A DNA stretch of 64,000 bases from Chitinophaga rhizophila (GTDB lineage: Bacteria > Bacteroidota > Bacteroidia > Chitinophagales > Chitinophagaceae). Under the pieces are notes generated by a model, which saw only the letters and a program-made list of their open reading frames with translations, had not been told where the DNA came from and searched no databases. The stretch is taken from assembly GCF_019492185.1 (NCBI RefSeq), contig NZ_JAICCF010000004.1, positions 496,001 to 560,000 of the forward strand. Direction: 5' to 3'. Every line of letters begins with the position of its first letter. The stretch's first letter is position 1. A program made the translations under genes and the position numbers. This document shows, one piece after another, positions 1 through 9,176 of the stretch.

Positions 1-352
1 TTATACTGTTGTTGTTTTATAGAAAAACCGGAAAATGAAACCTCTACCGTCAGGCAGGCGGGTTAAGAAATTGTTACCTCAGGGCAACACATGGTTTGCA
101 AATATGTTATGCAAAAGGATAAGCAGATTGCGTAGCGTGATCTACCAGCTCCTGATTCTACGTAAATCGAGTGCCGCAAGTATATGCATATCTATAAACC
201 GGCGACCTCAACGAACTAGTTTCACAGATCATTAACAGGAAGTTAACGAATTAATCAAAAAAATATATTAAACTAGCACACTGAGGACACACAACATTGT
301 TATCTAGTGTCAATGAGAATAATCCCTTTACTAATACCAGAGACTGTGAAAA
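1..352. other. Upstream region of the TerB/BrxD/BrxHI cassette
   Basis: No intact gene is seen. The stretch holds a possible recombinase remnant (listed separately), an inverted repeat TTTGCA-N9-TGCAAA at 95-115 and a smaller one, TTAAC-N5-GTTAA, at 232-246. The 110 bases before the first cassette gene are AT-rich and would be the place for its promoter, but no clean TAnnTTTG box was found. The inverted repeats could be operators or remains of a mobile-element end; neither reading is proven. Confidence 0.4.
75..230 (+). pseudogene. Possible decayed tyrosine recombinase C-terminus
   Basis: The conceptual product around 90-200 contains FANML, then LRSVIYQLL, then RKSS. This resembles the family pattern F-A-x-x-L ... 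L-R-x-[IV]-Q-x-L-L-G-H-x-S-S seen around the second active-site arginine and histidine of XerD-like integrases. A different frame just before it reads LRATH, like the family LRH, and another frame just after it reads KYMHIYK, like the family IYTHV. So the match is split over frames. This is what a frameshifted, decayed integrase would look like, but the segment is short and the active-site residues are not kept in one frame. Nothing upstream is visible. Confidence 0.3.
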
Positions 353-2146
353 ATGACAGACAAATTCTTCGATAAAGAATGGACAAACTACCTTCGATCT
401 TATGGTTTCCCCGGCAGCCCGCATAATAACTTCCACCAGATAGCGAATAATGCTTTCAACCTGCTACCCGGTACGGAGGCTGTGTATCTTAACAAGGCAC
501 TCTCCGAGCAGAAAGCCTATACCGGTATAGCGCCGGTACGGGTCATTCCATATGAGTATGACTGCCTCTATGACGGGGCACTGCAACTGCTACTAAACGA
601 TCAGTATAACGAACAGCAACTGCTGACTGTTTATATGAACGTGATCAGTTTTTATAAGGAAAGACAGTTACAGTCTCCGGCAGGCACGACACAGCCAGCG
701 GCAACCCAGGTTTACAATGGTATTGATATCATTGACATCAGCAGCGAAGGAAGCCGGATTGATTACAGTGAGCAACCTACGGTAACCGGACCTGCCATGC
801 CGGCCGGAAACACACCCAGCTACTACGAAGAAAACGCCAAACTTGGACACCGGTTTAAAGATAAGCTATACCTTAATGTAAGGGAAGCGGAATGGCTGAA
901 TAAGTTCTGGAATCCTGATAACATATTCCTGTCTGTCGAAGGTTGTTGCATTGCGGTGATCAGGTTATACCTGGCTTGCATGAAAGTGATAGACAAGGAA
1001 TGTAAACAGCACAACAGCACTGTTGAAGATAGCGTCGCCTCCCTGACAACCAAGGTATTGAAAATCGCTTATAAGGGTGGCGATAGTACTGAATCTGCCT
1101 ACTACAAAGAACGTATAGAGAGCGATATTTACCTTACTATATTCAAAAGGGCAGAAAACGCAGTACGTGAGAAATACGCGCAAAAGCGCAAACTAAATGA
1201 AGACTTTCCCTATAACAAATGCAGCCGCTTATTTGAAGACCAGATTGGCAAGTTACTAGCGGAGGCAATCATCAGTAAGGAGAAAGCTGTTCCACCGGCG
1301 GACAGGGTAACGGAAATTCAGCTGAATGCACAAAATAACACCAGGTGGAAGCAGTTCTTCCAGCAAATAGAAGAAAGGGTAAATAAGGATAACTACGCGG
1401 CTTGCGTGGGGGATGTAATACAACTGGCGGCATTGAATATCAATAACCCCCAAAAAGAAAACATCTTCTTTGACGCATCCAAGCTGTTTGCTGCATATGA
1501 CCGGGAAGACGCTGTCAGGTTCTACCTCAAATACCTGCATGCCGACCTCCGCTCTGAGAACGCCGATCGTAAACAGCTGCCAAAAACCATTCATAAAAGC
1601 CTCTTTAAGACAGAACAGGAGAAACAGTCGTTTGAACTCGTGGCAAATAACCTGATACAGACGCTTAATCTGAAGGCTGCACTCGAAGAAGTACCCGGCA
1701 TCTTCCTTAAAAAACGGCGTACAGTCCAACTGGATGCTGCTGCAATCGAAGCTGTCAGATCGGCACATAGTGAGACGGTCAGCCATCTCAACAGACTGCT
1801 TCAGGACGAAGAGCCGGAAGACGAGATCACCCTTGCTCCTGCTGCCGCCTCTATTACCCTGCTACCGCCTGTAGTAGAGATCAGAACAGGCAATGAGATG
1901 GTATTTGCAGCCGGCATCGCACTGAATACGCAGCAACAGGAATTGCTGTCCCTGTTCCGGGACAATGCCTGCAGCCTGTCGGCTGACGCTGTCTCGTCAT
2001 TCGCAAAAGAACGAAAACTATTCAAGGATCAGCTGATCGAGAGTATTAACGACTCCTGTTATGAAGTACTGGATGATCTGCTGATTGAAGAATATGACGA
2101 TACGTATACCATCACCGAAACCTATTTTCAAACCATTACAGTATGA
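353..2146 (+). CDS. TerB C-terminal domain protein, first gene of defence-like cassette
   Basis: This 597-residue cytoplasmic protein has no signal peptide or membrane segment. Residues about 518-597 match the TerB-C domain, ending in a conserved pattern of the LIESIND...LDDLLIEEYDD...YTI type. The middle (about 165-320) carries LYLNVREAEWLNKFWNPDN and an alpha-helical stretch that I associate with TerB-C-containing proteins; I do not see a clear TerB-N domain. A Pro/Thr-rich, likely disordered linker lies at about 110-160. TerB-type domains occur in tellurite/stress systems and next to predicted DNA-processing ATPases and helicases. The stop codon overlaps the start of the BrxD-like gene by 4 bases (ATGA), so the two are translationally coupled. 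Its role (adaptor or sensor for the ATPase and helicase) is inference. Confidence 0.75.
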   Translation: MTDKFFDKEWTNYLRSYGFPGSPHNNFHQIANNAFNLLPGTEAVYLNKALSEQKAYTGIAPVRVIPYEYDCLYDGALQLLLNDQYNEQQLLTVYMNVISFYKERQLQSPAGTTQPAATQVYNGIDIIDISSEGSRIDYSEQPTVTGPAMPAGNTPSYYEENAKLGHRFKDKLYLNVREAEWLNKFWNPDNIFLSVEGCCIAVIRLYLACMKVIDKECKQHNSTVEDSVASLTTKVLKIAYKGGDSTESAYYKERIESDIYLTIFKRAENAVREKYAQKRKLNEDFPYNKCSRLFEDQIGKLLAEAIISKEKAVPPADRVTEIQLNAQNNTRWKQFFQQIEERVNKDNYAACVGDVIQLAALNINNPQKENIFFDASKLFAAYDREDAVRFYLKYLHADLRSENADRKQLPKTIHKSLFKTEQEKQSFELVANNLIQTLNLKAALEEVPGIFLKKRRTVQLDAAAIEAVRSAHSETVSHLNRLLQDEEPEDEITLAPAAASITLLPPVVEIRTGNEMVFAAGIALNTQQQELLSLFRDNACSLSADAVSSFAKERKLFKDQLIESINDSCYEVLDDLLIEEYDDTYTITETYFQTITV

Positions 2147-3456
2147 TAGAAAACATTAAACCCCGCGAAGCTACATCCATCATTAATTCCCTTTTAGGAG
2201 GTGTTGTGCCCAAGATCGGCGTACAACATATTACTGTAGGCCGTTCGGCAGAAATACAGGCATTCATTACCGCACTGGAAGATGTGAAGAACGGACATAG
2301 TATGGTCAAGTTCTGGATAGGCGATTTCGGATCGGGCAAGTCCTTTATGATGCACCTGTTGAATACCGTAGCTATGAAGCAGAAGTTTGTTGTAGCTAAC
2401 GCCGATTTCACCCCTCAGAACCGCCTTTATGCCAATGATGGCAAATCATTAGCGCTATATACAGCTATTATAGACAACCTGGCTATACAAACGAAACCAG
2501 AAGGCGGTGCCCTCTCTACCCTGCTGGAAAAGTGGATAGAACAGGTTATTACTAAAGCAGCACAGGAAAATAACATCCCGATTGCAGAAATAAGGGACGA
2601 AAAGCATGAGAAACTCATTCAGGATTATATCATGCGTACGATTAATGAACTAACCGATGTGGGCGGCTTCGACTTCGGACTTGTTATCATGAAATACTAC
2701 CAGGGATATATAAAGGACGATGTACAACTTCGTAAGAACGCATTGCGGTGGCTGAAAGGAGAATACCACACCAAAACCGAAGCGCGTCAGGATCTGGGTG
2801 TAAGAGACATCATCGGTGATGACAACTTCTATGACATGCTGAAGAATTTCTGCAAGTTATTTGTCAGCATTGGCTATAGCGGCTTTATGATCAACCTGGA
2901 CGAAGCTATCAACCTATACAAAATCCCGACGGCAGCTATGCGGGAAAAGAACTATGAAAAGATCCTGAGCATCTATAATGACTGCTTCCAGGGGAAAGTG
3001 ACCAACCTGTTCTTCAACTTTGCGGGCACCCGGGAATTTCTTGAGAATGAGCGAAGAGGGCTGTTCAGTTACCAGGCACTTAAGTCCAGGCTGGTTACCA
3101 ATAAGTTTGAATCGCAGGAGATCCGCGACTTCGCCCAGCCAGTAATCCGTCTCATGCCACTGAATGCCACGGAGATATTCGTGCTGCTCCAGCATTTAAA
3201 AAAGGTATTTGACCTGAACTACAAAACGAATATTGACATTACAAACGAAGATATCCAGCTCTTTATGGAGGAACTGTTTAACCGGCCGGGTGCCAGTGAA
3301 TTTCTCACGCCCCGGGAAGTAATCAGGGACTTCCTGAATATACTGAGCATACTGCGTCAGAACCCCGGACTGGACAAAGCGAAACTCTTTGCGGATGTAG
3401 AGGTTACAGATGAAAGACCAATGGAGGAAGACCTGGAAAACATCAAGGAGATATGA
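2143..3456 (+). CDS. brxD-like: BrxD-like P-loop ATPase (DUF2791 / BREX ATP-binding domain)
   Basis: This 437-residue soluble ATPase has a Walker A motif GDFGSGKS at residues 60-67 and a Walker B motif in FMINLDEA, with the acidic pair at about 253-254. The opening (IINSLLGGVVPKIGVQHITVGR) and the late REVIRDFLNIL segment fit the BrxD/DUF2791 family known from type 2 and type 6 BREX phage-defence loci. The length is normal for the family. Both ends overlap their neighbours by 4 bases, so it is the middle gene of a tight three-gene operon. In BREX, BrxD is paired with the helicase BrxHI, as here. No PglX methyltransferase, PglZ phosphatase or BrxC ATPase is present. The catalytic role in DNA handling is inferred from family. 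Confidence 0.8.
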   Translation: MIENIKPREATSIINSLLGGVVPKIGVQHITVGRSAEIQAFITALEDVKNGHSMVKFWIGDFGSGKSFMMHLLNTVAMKQKFVVANADFTPQNRLYANDGKSLALYTAIIDNLAIQTKPEGGALSTLLEKWIEQVITKAAQENNIPIAEIRDEKHEKLIQDYIMRTINELTDVGGFDFGLVIMKYYQGYIKDDVQLRKNALRWLKGEYHTKTEARQDLGVRDIIGDDNFYDMLKNFCKLFVSIGYSGFMINLDEAINLYKIPTAAMREKNYEKILSIYNDCFQGKVTNLFFNFAGTREFLENERRGLFSYQALKSRLVTNKFESQEIRDFAQPVIRLMPLNATEIFVLLQHLKKVFDLNYKTNIDITNEDIQLFMEELFNRPGASEFLTPREVIRDFLNILSILRQNPGLDKAKLFADVEVTDERPMEEDLENIKEI

Positions 3457-5609
3457 GCGAATTTTCCCTACTCTCAGAACCCATCAGGCGATATATCAAT
3501 GACAAGCGATGGGAAGCACTACGCCCTATCCAGTCTGCTGCTATCAAGCGTATAATGGGCACTGAAGATCACTATATCCTGGTATCGAGGACAGCTTCCG
3601 GGAAAACAGAAGCTGCCTTCCTGCCTATTCTCTCTAAAGTCAATTTTAAGGATGAAGGTGTACAGGTATTATATATCTCGCCGCTGATAGCGCTGATCAA
3701 CGATCAGTTTGCGCGGGTGGAAGACCTTTGCCGGTATATGGATGTGACAGTCACCAGATGGCACGGAGAAGCCAATATAACGGCCAAAAAGCGCCTCCTG
3801 AAGCAGCCGGAAGGCATCTTACTGATCACGCCTGAGTCTATCGAATCCTTATTTTGCAACCGGCCTGAGAATGCCCGCGCATTGTTCTCAAAGCTGAAGT
3901 TTATTGTCATAGATGAGATACACACCTTCCTGGGCAGCGACCGGGGGATGCATCTGCGATCACTGCTCTCCCGCATCGGGGAACTCGCCACAGGCCCTAA
4001 GCCGCGTATTGTAGGCCTGTCAGCCACGGTAGGCGATTACGAAGAAGCGAAACGATTTACGGGAGATCCCGCTAATACAAAAGTACTTATTGATCCAACC
4101 GCCAAAGGTATCAAAGCCTATTTTAAGTTTAGCAAGGGCAATGAGGTCGCCTATCAGCCGGATTTCATCGCCGAGTTATACCGCCATGTTCACGACAGAA
4201 AAGTACTGATCTTTCCCAATACCAGGGGCAACGCTGAAGAACTGGCCGTGAAGCTGAAGAAGATGGCCGAAAGAAAGAAAGGGCATCCTTACTATTTCTC
4301 CCACCATTCGGCTGTCGATAAAGACCTCCGGGAGTATGTGGAGGAATTTGTTAAAAACAATAAACGCCACAACTTCTGTATTGCCTGTACCTCTACCCTC
4401 GAACTGGGTATTGATATTGGTACAGTGGAGACCGTCATACAGGTAGATGCAACCCACTCTATTGCTTCTCTGATCCAGCGGGTAGGCCGAAGCGGAAGAA
4501 AGGAAGGTGAGGAAAGCAAGCTACTGTTATACGCTACCGAAAACTGGTCTATGCTACAATCATTCGCCTGCTGGGAACTGTTTAAAGAGCAGTTTGTAGA
4601 GCCGGTGTATGGCCAGATCAAACCTTATGACCTCCTCTTTCATCAAACGCTGTCTATACTAAAGGAAACCAATGGACTGCCAAGACAGCTATTGGTGCAA
4701 AAGCTGCATAATAATGCGGTATTCACCGCGTTCACGGGGGCGGAACTTGACTTTCTCCTGGATGATATGATCAAACGGGACTTCATAGAAGACCTGCGCA
4801 GAGAGCTCATTGTAGGTGTGGAGGGAGAAAAGCTTACCTCTTCCAGAGACTTCTACTCAATGTTTGCCTCTCCTGTCATGCTGAAGGTAATACATGCAGG
4901 TAATACAATCGGCGAACTGGAAGTAGATCCTGCTATCGTTATCGGTGACAACGTCCTACTGGCAGCAAGAATCTGGAAAATAACAGACATAGATTTCAAT
5001 ACAAAGAAAGTATATGTGACGCCAGCTAACGATGGAAAGAAGCCCAAATTCAGCAGCGGCACAGGCGACGTACACCCCAGGATCAGGAACAAAATGCTGG
5101 AGATACTGGCGACAGAATTTACCAGTGACGAGGCAGATTCCAGCGCCATAGAAAGCATTAACGAGGTCAGGTCTATGTTCAGGGAGTTCCGCCTCAATGG
5201 GCAGTCTGCAGTACGGCCCGTGATCGTAAAAAGCGATACCATCGACATCTATACTTTCACCGGCACAAAGATCAATCGTACCCTGCACTTTCTCATACAA
5301 ACACTTGGAAATAAGGTTATTATGGATGACAAAACCAGCCGGATCAGTATTGAAGGTAAAGCCATTAACCTGCAGGAGCTGGTAAACAATATCCGATACC
5401 AGTTGCCGGCTATCAGGGAACACGTCAGGGCAACGATGGAAACATCTAATCCGCCCTTCCCTGTCAATAAATGGGGCGTCTGGCTGCCGATTGATCTACA
5501 GGTGGAATACGTACTTAATAATGTCTTCGACGTTCCTGGTACGGCAGCTTTTCTGGAAGAACTACAACTCGTAACGCCTATTCACGAAGACACCTTCGTA
5601 AAGGAATAA
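3453..5609 (+). CDS. brxHI-like: BrxHI-like Lhr-type superfamily 2 helicase
   Basis: This 718-residue DEAD/DEAH-box helicase shows RPIQSAAI (Q-like motif), SRTASGKTEA (motif I, residues 45-54), DEIH (motif II, 154-157), LSATVGDY (motif III), TSTLELGIDIG (motif V) and QRVGRSGRK (motif VI). The order and the roughly 300-residue C-terminal part after motif VI fit Lhr-like helicases, the class called BrxHI in BREX loci. It would move along or unwind nucleic acid using ATP. It starts inside the end of the BrxD-like gene (ATGA overlap), and a strong hairpin follows its stop, so it is the last gene of the cassette. All core helicase motifs look intact. Confidence 0.85.
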   Translation: MSEFSLLSEPIRRYINDKRWEALRPIQSAAIKRIMGTEDHYILVSRTASGKTEAAFLPILSKVNFKDEGVQVLYISPLIALINDQFARVEDLCRYMDVTVTRWHGEANITAKKRLLKQPEGILLITPESIESLFCNRPENARALFSKLKFIVIDEIHTFLGSDRGMHLRSLLSRIGELATGPKPRIVGLSATVGDYEEAKRFTGDPANTKVLIDPTAKGIKAYFKFSKGNEVAYQPDFIAELYRHVHDRKVLIFPNTRGNAEELAVKLKKMAERKKGHPYYFSHHSAVDKDLREYVEEFVKNNKRHNFCIACTSTLELGIDIGTVETVIQVDATHSIASLIQRVGRSGRKEGEESKLLLYATENWSMLQSFACWELFKEQFVEPVYGQIKPYDLLFHQTLSILKETNGLPRQLLVQKLHNNAVFTAFTGAELDFLLDDMIKRDFIEDLRRELIVGVEGEKLTSSRDFYSMFASPVMLKVIHAGNTIGELEVDPAIVIGDNVLLAARIWKITDIDFNTKKVYVTPANDGKKPKFSSGTGDVHPRIRNKMLEILATEFTSDEADSSAIESINEVRSMFREFRLNGQSAVRPVIVKSDTIDIYTFTGTKINRTLHFLIQTLGNKVIMDDKTSRISIEGKAINLQELVNNIRYQLPAIREHVRATMETSNPPFPVNKWGVWLPIDLQVEYVLNNVFDVPGTAAFLEELQLVTPIHEDTFVKE

Positions 5610-5616
5610 AACAGGT

Positions 5617-5659
5617 AATGCGGCAGCCACTGTTCGCAAAACAGATGGCCAGCCGCATT
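5617..5659. terminator. Bidirectional hairpin between convergent genes
   Basis: A long imperfect stem has outer arms AATGCGGC and GCCGCATT, with further pairing CCA/TGG and CTGTT/AACAG inside. It lies in the 52 bases between the helicase stop and the stop of the convergent acyltransferase gene, so it can end both transcripts. There is no long U-tract. Confidence 0.6.
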
Positions 5660-5661
5660 CT

Positions 5662-6714
5662 CTATAGCTTGAAAAATATCTGCCTTTTATACAGCCAATA
5701 ACACAATCCCCACTCCAGCCCCCATGTAACGAAAGCGGCCGCTATCTGCCAGGGTATAAATATCCTGACAATACCATTCAACCACTGAGCGCCGACTGTT
5801 TCAAAGAAGACATAGATGAATATGGCATTCATCCCTACCACTACCGCAATCCAGGTATAACGCTGATGATCCCTGATGTCAATCCACCAGTACAGTGCCG
5901 CCAGTATCAGCAATACCCAGCCCGCAGATGCCAGTACAAAGCCTGCCGTACTAATACGCTTGATGATCGGAGATATGGCTGTAATGTCCAGGCCGAAACC
6001 GAGCAGTAAACCTAACACTCCCGCCAGCGCAAGTACAAGTATCTTCCGGTTGCTACCGGAAGCAGACATTAACAACTTTCCTGCTGTCACTCCCCATATA
6101 GTATGCGCCGCCGTCGGGATAACATTGATGGCCACCCACCCATCTTCGTTGATCTTTCCCATCAGCAATGTATCCATGTACGCGCCGAAATTATGGTACT
6201 CGACAAACGGCTGATCAAACCCCGGCATTAAGACCGTACGGTAGAGTATATCATTCAGTATAATTAATCCTACCCCTGCCAGGATCTGCACAGTGTACGA
6301 CCGACCGATCACCAGGTAGGCAATAATACCGGTTACCGACAATTGCGTAAGCACATTCCAGAGCTCCCACACCAGCTTACCTGCATAAATACAGTGCAGC
6401 CCTGTTCCCAGCAGGAACAACTTCAGACTACGCCAGGCGATATGCCGGAAATTGGCTGACCAGCTGACGCCCTTACTAAGCTTACTCCTGTAGGAAATGT
6501 ACATCGCTGTACCTGCCATAAACATAAACGCTGGCTGCACCAGATCCCAGCATCTTAGCCCATGCCAGGGGTGATGAAAGAATTGCCGGATGAAAGCGTT
6601 ATCGTACCACTCGTGCAATGACTCATATACCCGGCAGCTCTCGCCCGCCAGTAAGATCATGATAAAACCGCGCATAACATCCAAAGAAAGCAAGCGATTG
6701 GTGCGTTTTTCCAT
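5662..6714 (-). CDS. Membrane acyltransferase, DUF5009/HGSNAT-like
   Basis: This 350-residue multi-pass inner-membrane protein begins RLLSLDVMRGFIMILLAGES and contains WDLVQPAFMFMAGTAMYIS. That pattern is typical of the DUF5009 / heparan-alpha-glucosaminide N-acetyltransferase-like family (NagX-type), which moves acetyl groups across a membrane onto sugars. About ten hydrophobic segments are visible. It is the last gene of the minus-strand Sus-type locus, 57 bases after the PKD lipoprotein, which suggests a role in modifying the imported glycan or its product. The substrate cannot be read from the sequence. Confidence 0.75.
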   Translation of the reverse strand: MEKRTNRLLSLDVMRGFIMILLAGESCRVYESLHEWYDNAFIRQFFHHPWHGLRCWDLVQPAFMFMAGTAMYISYRSKLSKGVSWSANFRHIAWRSLKLFLLGTGLHCIYAGKLVWELWNVLTQLSVTGIIAYLVIGRSYTVQILAGVGLIILNDILYRTVLMPGFDQPFVEYHNFGAYMDTLLMGKINEDGWVAINVIPTAAHTIWGVTAGKLLMSASGSNRKILVLALAGVLGLLLGFGLDITAISPIIKRISTAGFVLASAGWVLLILAALYWWIDIRDHQRYTWIAVVVGMNAIFIYVFFETVGAQWLNGIVRIFIPWQIAAAFVTWGLEWGLCYWLYKRQIFFKL

Positions 6715-6771
6715 CTTTTTGTCTACTTAAAACTAACTAATGCTTATATCCTGGTTCCTGATCTACCATGC

Positions 6772-7629
6772 TTACTCAAAGGCAATCTGTACAATCTTGC
6801 CTCCATCGGGCATATTACCCAACGTGGCCGACCAGTCTCCTTTCGTAGCCTGTATACCTATACGCAAGGCGGTCGTAGCGGCCAGACCTTTCAACTTGCT
6901 TCGTGATAACCGCAGCTCGAACTTCAGTACATTACCTTCCTGCTGCTTTGCGCCCACGGTATAAAACTCAGTAACGCCGGATACATCGAAGGTGAAGGCG
7001 TTCTGATCGCCTTTATGATAGAAAGCATCAAACCAGTCGCTCAGCACTGCGCCTTCCAGTAGTACATCATAACCTCCCCCTGGAAAGCCGCCGGTAAGCA
7101 ATCCGGTGCCGGCATTATTATCAGTATCCATGTAGAAGTCATAAATATCTGCGTTAGCGACCTTTGAATTTACTTCCAGATACACATATACATATGAGGC
7201 GTCATAGTCGAATTTAGCCCGGCGGAAGTAGGTTTCTCCCGCTCCGGAAACCGTTTCATAGTCTGTCACCGCCTCCCAGTCGGCCAGTGAATTATCATCC
7301 ATCTTCACGGGTGAGGATTTAGCTATATACACCACCGTCGATCCTTCGGTCACCTTGCCTTCCGGGGTCGTGGCGTACAGTGTGGGCACGTACTTGCCTT
7401 TGCCAGGATAGGTATGCACCGGACTTTCCTCTTCCGAGGTAGTGCCGTCTCCAAAGTCCCACCTGTAAGAGGCTGCACCTGCCGTTTTATTGGTGAAAGT
7501 AACATCATTGCCATTGATGCTGACCTCAAAGAAAAGGTCTGCGTCAGGGGTAACTTTATCATCGCTGCACCCACTGAATAGTGCAGCTGCTATCATGCTG
7601 AAAAAGAGATATCTGATATGCATAATCAT
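6772..7629 (-). CDS. PKD-domain outer-membrane lipoprotein with CBM9-like C-terminus
   Basis: This 285-residue protein has a signal peptide and lipobox (LFSGC, Cys at about residue 21). A PKD domain follows, recognised by YRWDFGDGT...VHTYPGKGKY at about 45-95. The C-terminal half (from about 110) has SLADWEAV, FRRAKFDYDASYVYVYLEV and FYMDTDNNAGTG, which resemble the CBM9-like sugar-binding fold seen in surface glycan-binding proteins. It sits directly after susD, in the SusE/SusF position, so a cell-surface glycan-binding role is likely. A start two codons later (MHIRYLFF) is equally possible. Confidence 0.75.
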   Translation of the reverse strand: MIMHIRYLFFSMIAAALFSGCSDDKVTPDADLFFEVSINGNDVTFTNKTAGAASYRWDFGDGTTSEEESPVHTYPGKGKYVPTLYATTPEGKVTEGSTVVYIAKSSPVKMDDNSLADWEAVTDYETVSGAGETYFRRAKFDYDASYVYVYLEVNSKVANADIYDFYMDTDNNAGTGLLTGGFPGGGYDVLLEGAVLSDWFDAFYHKGDQNAFTFDVSGVTEFYTVGAKQQEGNVLKFELRLSRSKLKGLAATTALRIGIQATKGDWSATLGNMPDGGKIVQIAFE

Positions 7630-7647
7630 CAGGCATTTAAGAGTAGA

Positions 7648-9162
7648 TTAAGGATTCTGCGCACACAGTTTGTTAGTCTGTATCTCATCAATCGGAATAT
7701 AGTAGATCACCCGCTTGTGATCTGGCGGAAGGACCATATTACCGTATCCGGCGGGGCGCTTACTCAGGTCTATATCCGACTCTTTTAAACCTGGCAAATG
7801 GTATCCCCAATAGGTACGGTTGAGTGACTGCTTGTTCCTGTATACGTCAAATGCGCGGTGCCCCTCAAAGGCCAGTTCTATCCTTCTTTCCTTCAGTACT
7901 GTTTCCAGCAGGGTTTTACCGGCGGGTAACTGTCCGTTATATAAAGCGTTCTCGAGGCCACGGTTCTTCCTGATCATGTCCAGATCGTTCAGTGCGGAGG
8001 AGGTATTACCCGCTTTCGCTGCTGCCTCTGCCCTGTTCAAGTACATTTCTGCCAGCCGGAAAAGGATGGGAGAACTCAACGTCGGACTACCACCCTGACC
8101 CGAAAACTTGAGGATGTAGTATGTTTCTATACCGTTCTTCTTCTGTAAGTTACCGCTTCCGTCTTTCAGCGGTTGTATATAAGACCAACGGGCATCCTGC
8201 GGGTATGCTGACATGGTATCACGCAGTGACTGCGAAGCAAACTCCTCACCCCAGCCTGAGTTGCCGTCAGAATAGATCATAGAAGCGATCGAACCTCCTT
8301 TGCCATAGTCATCTACTGTTGTAAATGCGATGCAGAATATTGTCTCCTTACTGCCGGTTGCATTTGCAAACATGGACCTGAAGCCTGCTGCTGTCTCCAG
8401 TCCGAACCTGCCTGTATTGATCACCTTATCACTGTAATAGATAGTGCTGTCGTTATTGCCCTTATACAAATACGCTCTGGATAGTAATGCCCAGGCAGCT
8501 TCCTGAGAAGCATACTGTACTCCACGCTGTTGCTGCATCAGTGATGCGCCCTTCTCTGCGTCTGCGATGACCGAGGCATATACTTCGGCTACGGAAGACC
8601 TGGCCTTGGCGGATGGGTCACTTGTAGAGGTACGCAGGATAATACCATCTGCGGAAGGATCCTGGGTATATGGACGCCCATAGAACTTTACCAGGTTGAA
8701 GTGGCAAAATGCCCGCAGGAAGTAACACTCCCCGATCAATTGCCTGATAGTGGCATCGGGATTGGGTATGGCTTCCGCTGCTTCTATCACGGTATTGACA
8801 TCATTGATGATCTTGTAGGATATATACCAGAAGTAACGGCTATTGGTCTGCGTAGGGGTATGATTCAACGAGAAGCTATAATACAATGGGTCTGTCGTGG
8901 TCTGTCCACAGACAATATCATCGCTGGCAAAGTCGCTCATCTGGAAATACTGGCGCAGGTACATATTGTTCAGGTCTGTCGTTCCGTTAAATTCCACATG
9001 ATCCTTAAAGAGCGCATATGCGCCGCTTAACGCCTGCTTCAGTCCCTGCGTCGTCTGCGTCAGCGTTCCTGTGGTCAGTGAATCGCTGGGGTTGATATCC
9101 TTCAGACAACTACCAAACAGCAAGGGAAACGCGAGTATTATGAACAGAAATCTTGTTGTCAT
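7648..9162 (-). CDS. susD-like: SusD/RagB family nutrient-binding lipoprotein
   Basis: This 504-residue outer-membrane lipoprotein has a signal peptide ending in FGSC (Cys19). Typical SusD features are the early SFSLNHTPTQTNSRYFWYISYKIIND region, tetratricopeptide-like helices with GECYFLRAFCHFNLVKFYG, and the C-terminal EMYLNRAEAAAKAG ... ERRIELAFEGHRAFDVYR. It binds the extracellular glycan and forms a lid on its SusC partner, whose gene ends 15 bases upstream. The length is normal. The ligand is unknown. Confidence 0.95.
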   Translation of the reverse strand: MTTRFLFIILAFPLLFGSCLKDINPSDSLTTGTLTQTTQGLKQALSGAYALFKDHVEFNGTTDLNNMYLRQYFQMSDFASDDIVCGQTTTDPLYYSFSLNHTPTQTNSRYFWYISYKIINDVNTVIEAAEAIPNPDATIRQLIGECYFLRAFCHFNLVKFYGRPYTQDPSADGIILRTSTSDPSAKARSSVAEVYASVIADAEKGASLMQQQRGVQYASQEAAWALLSRAYLYKGNNDSTIYYSDKVINTGRFGLETAAGFRSMFANATGSKETIFCIAFTTVDDYGKGGSIASMIYSDGNSGWGEEFASQSLRDTMSAYPQDARWSYIQPLKDGSGNLQKKNGIETYYILKFSGQGGSPTLSSPILFRLAEMYLNRAEAAAKAGNTSSALNDLDMIRKNRGLENALYNGQLPAGKTLLETVLKERRIELAFEGHRAFDVYRNKQSLNRTYWGYHLPGLKESDIDLSKRPAGYGNMVLPPDHKRVIYYIPIDEIQTNKLCAQNP

Positions 9163-9176
9163 ATGCTGATAGTTTA

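Noticed and set aside
353..5609. Complete BREX or DISARM locus
   Set aside because: No PglZ, PglX, BrxC, DrmA or methyltransferase is present; only the BrxD-like and BrxHI-like genes match.
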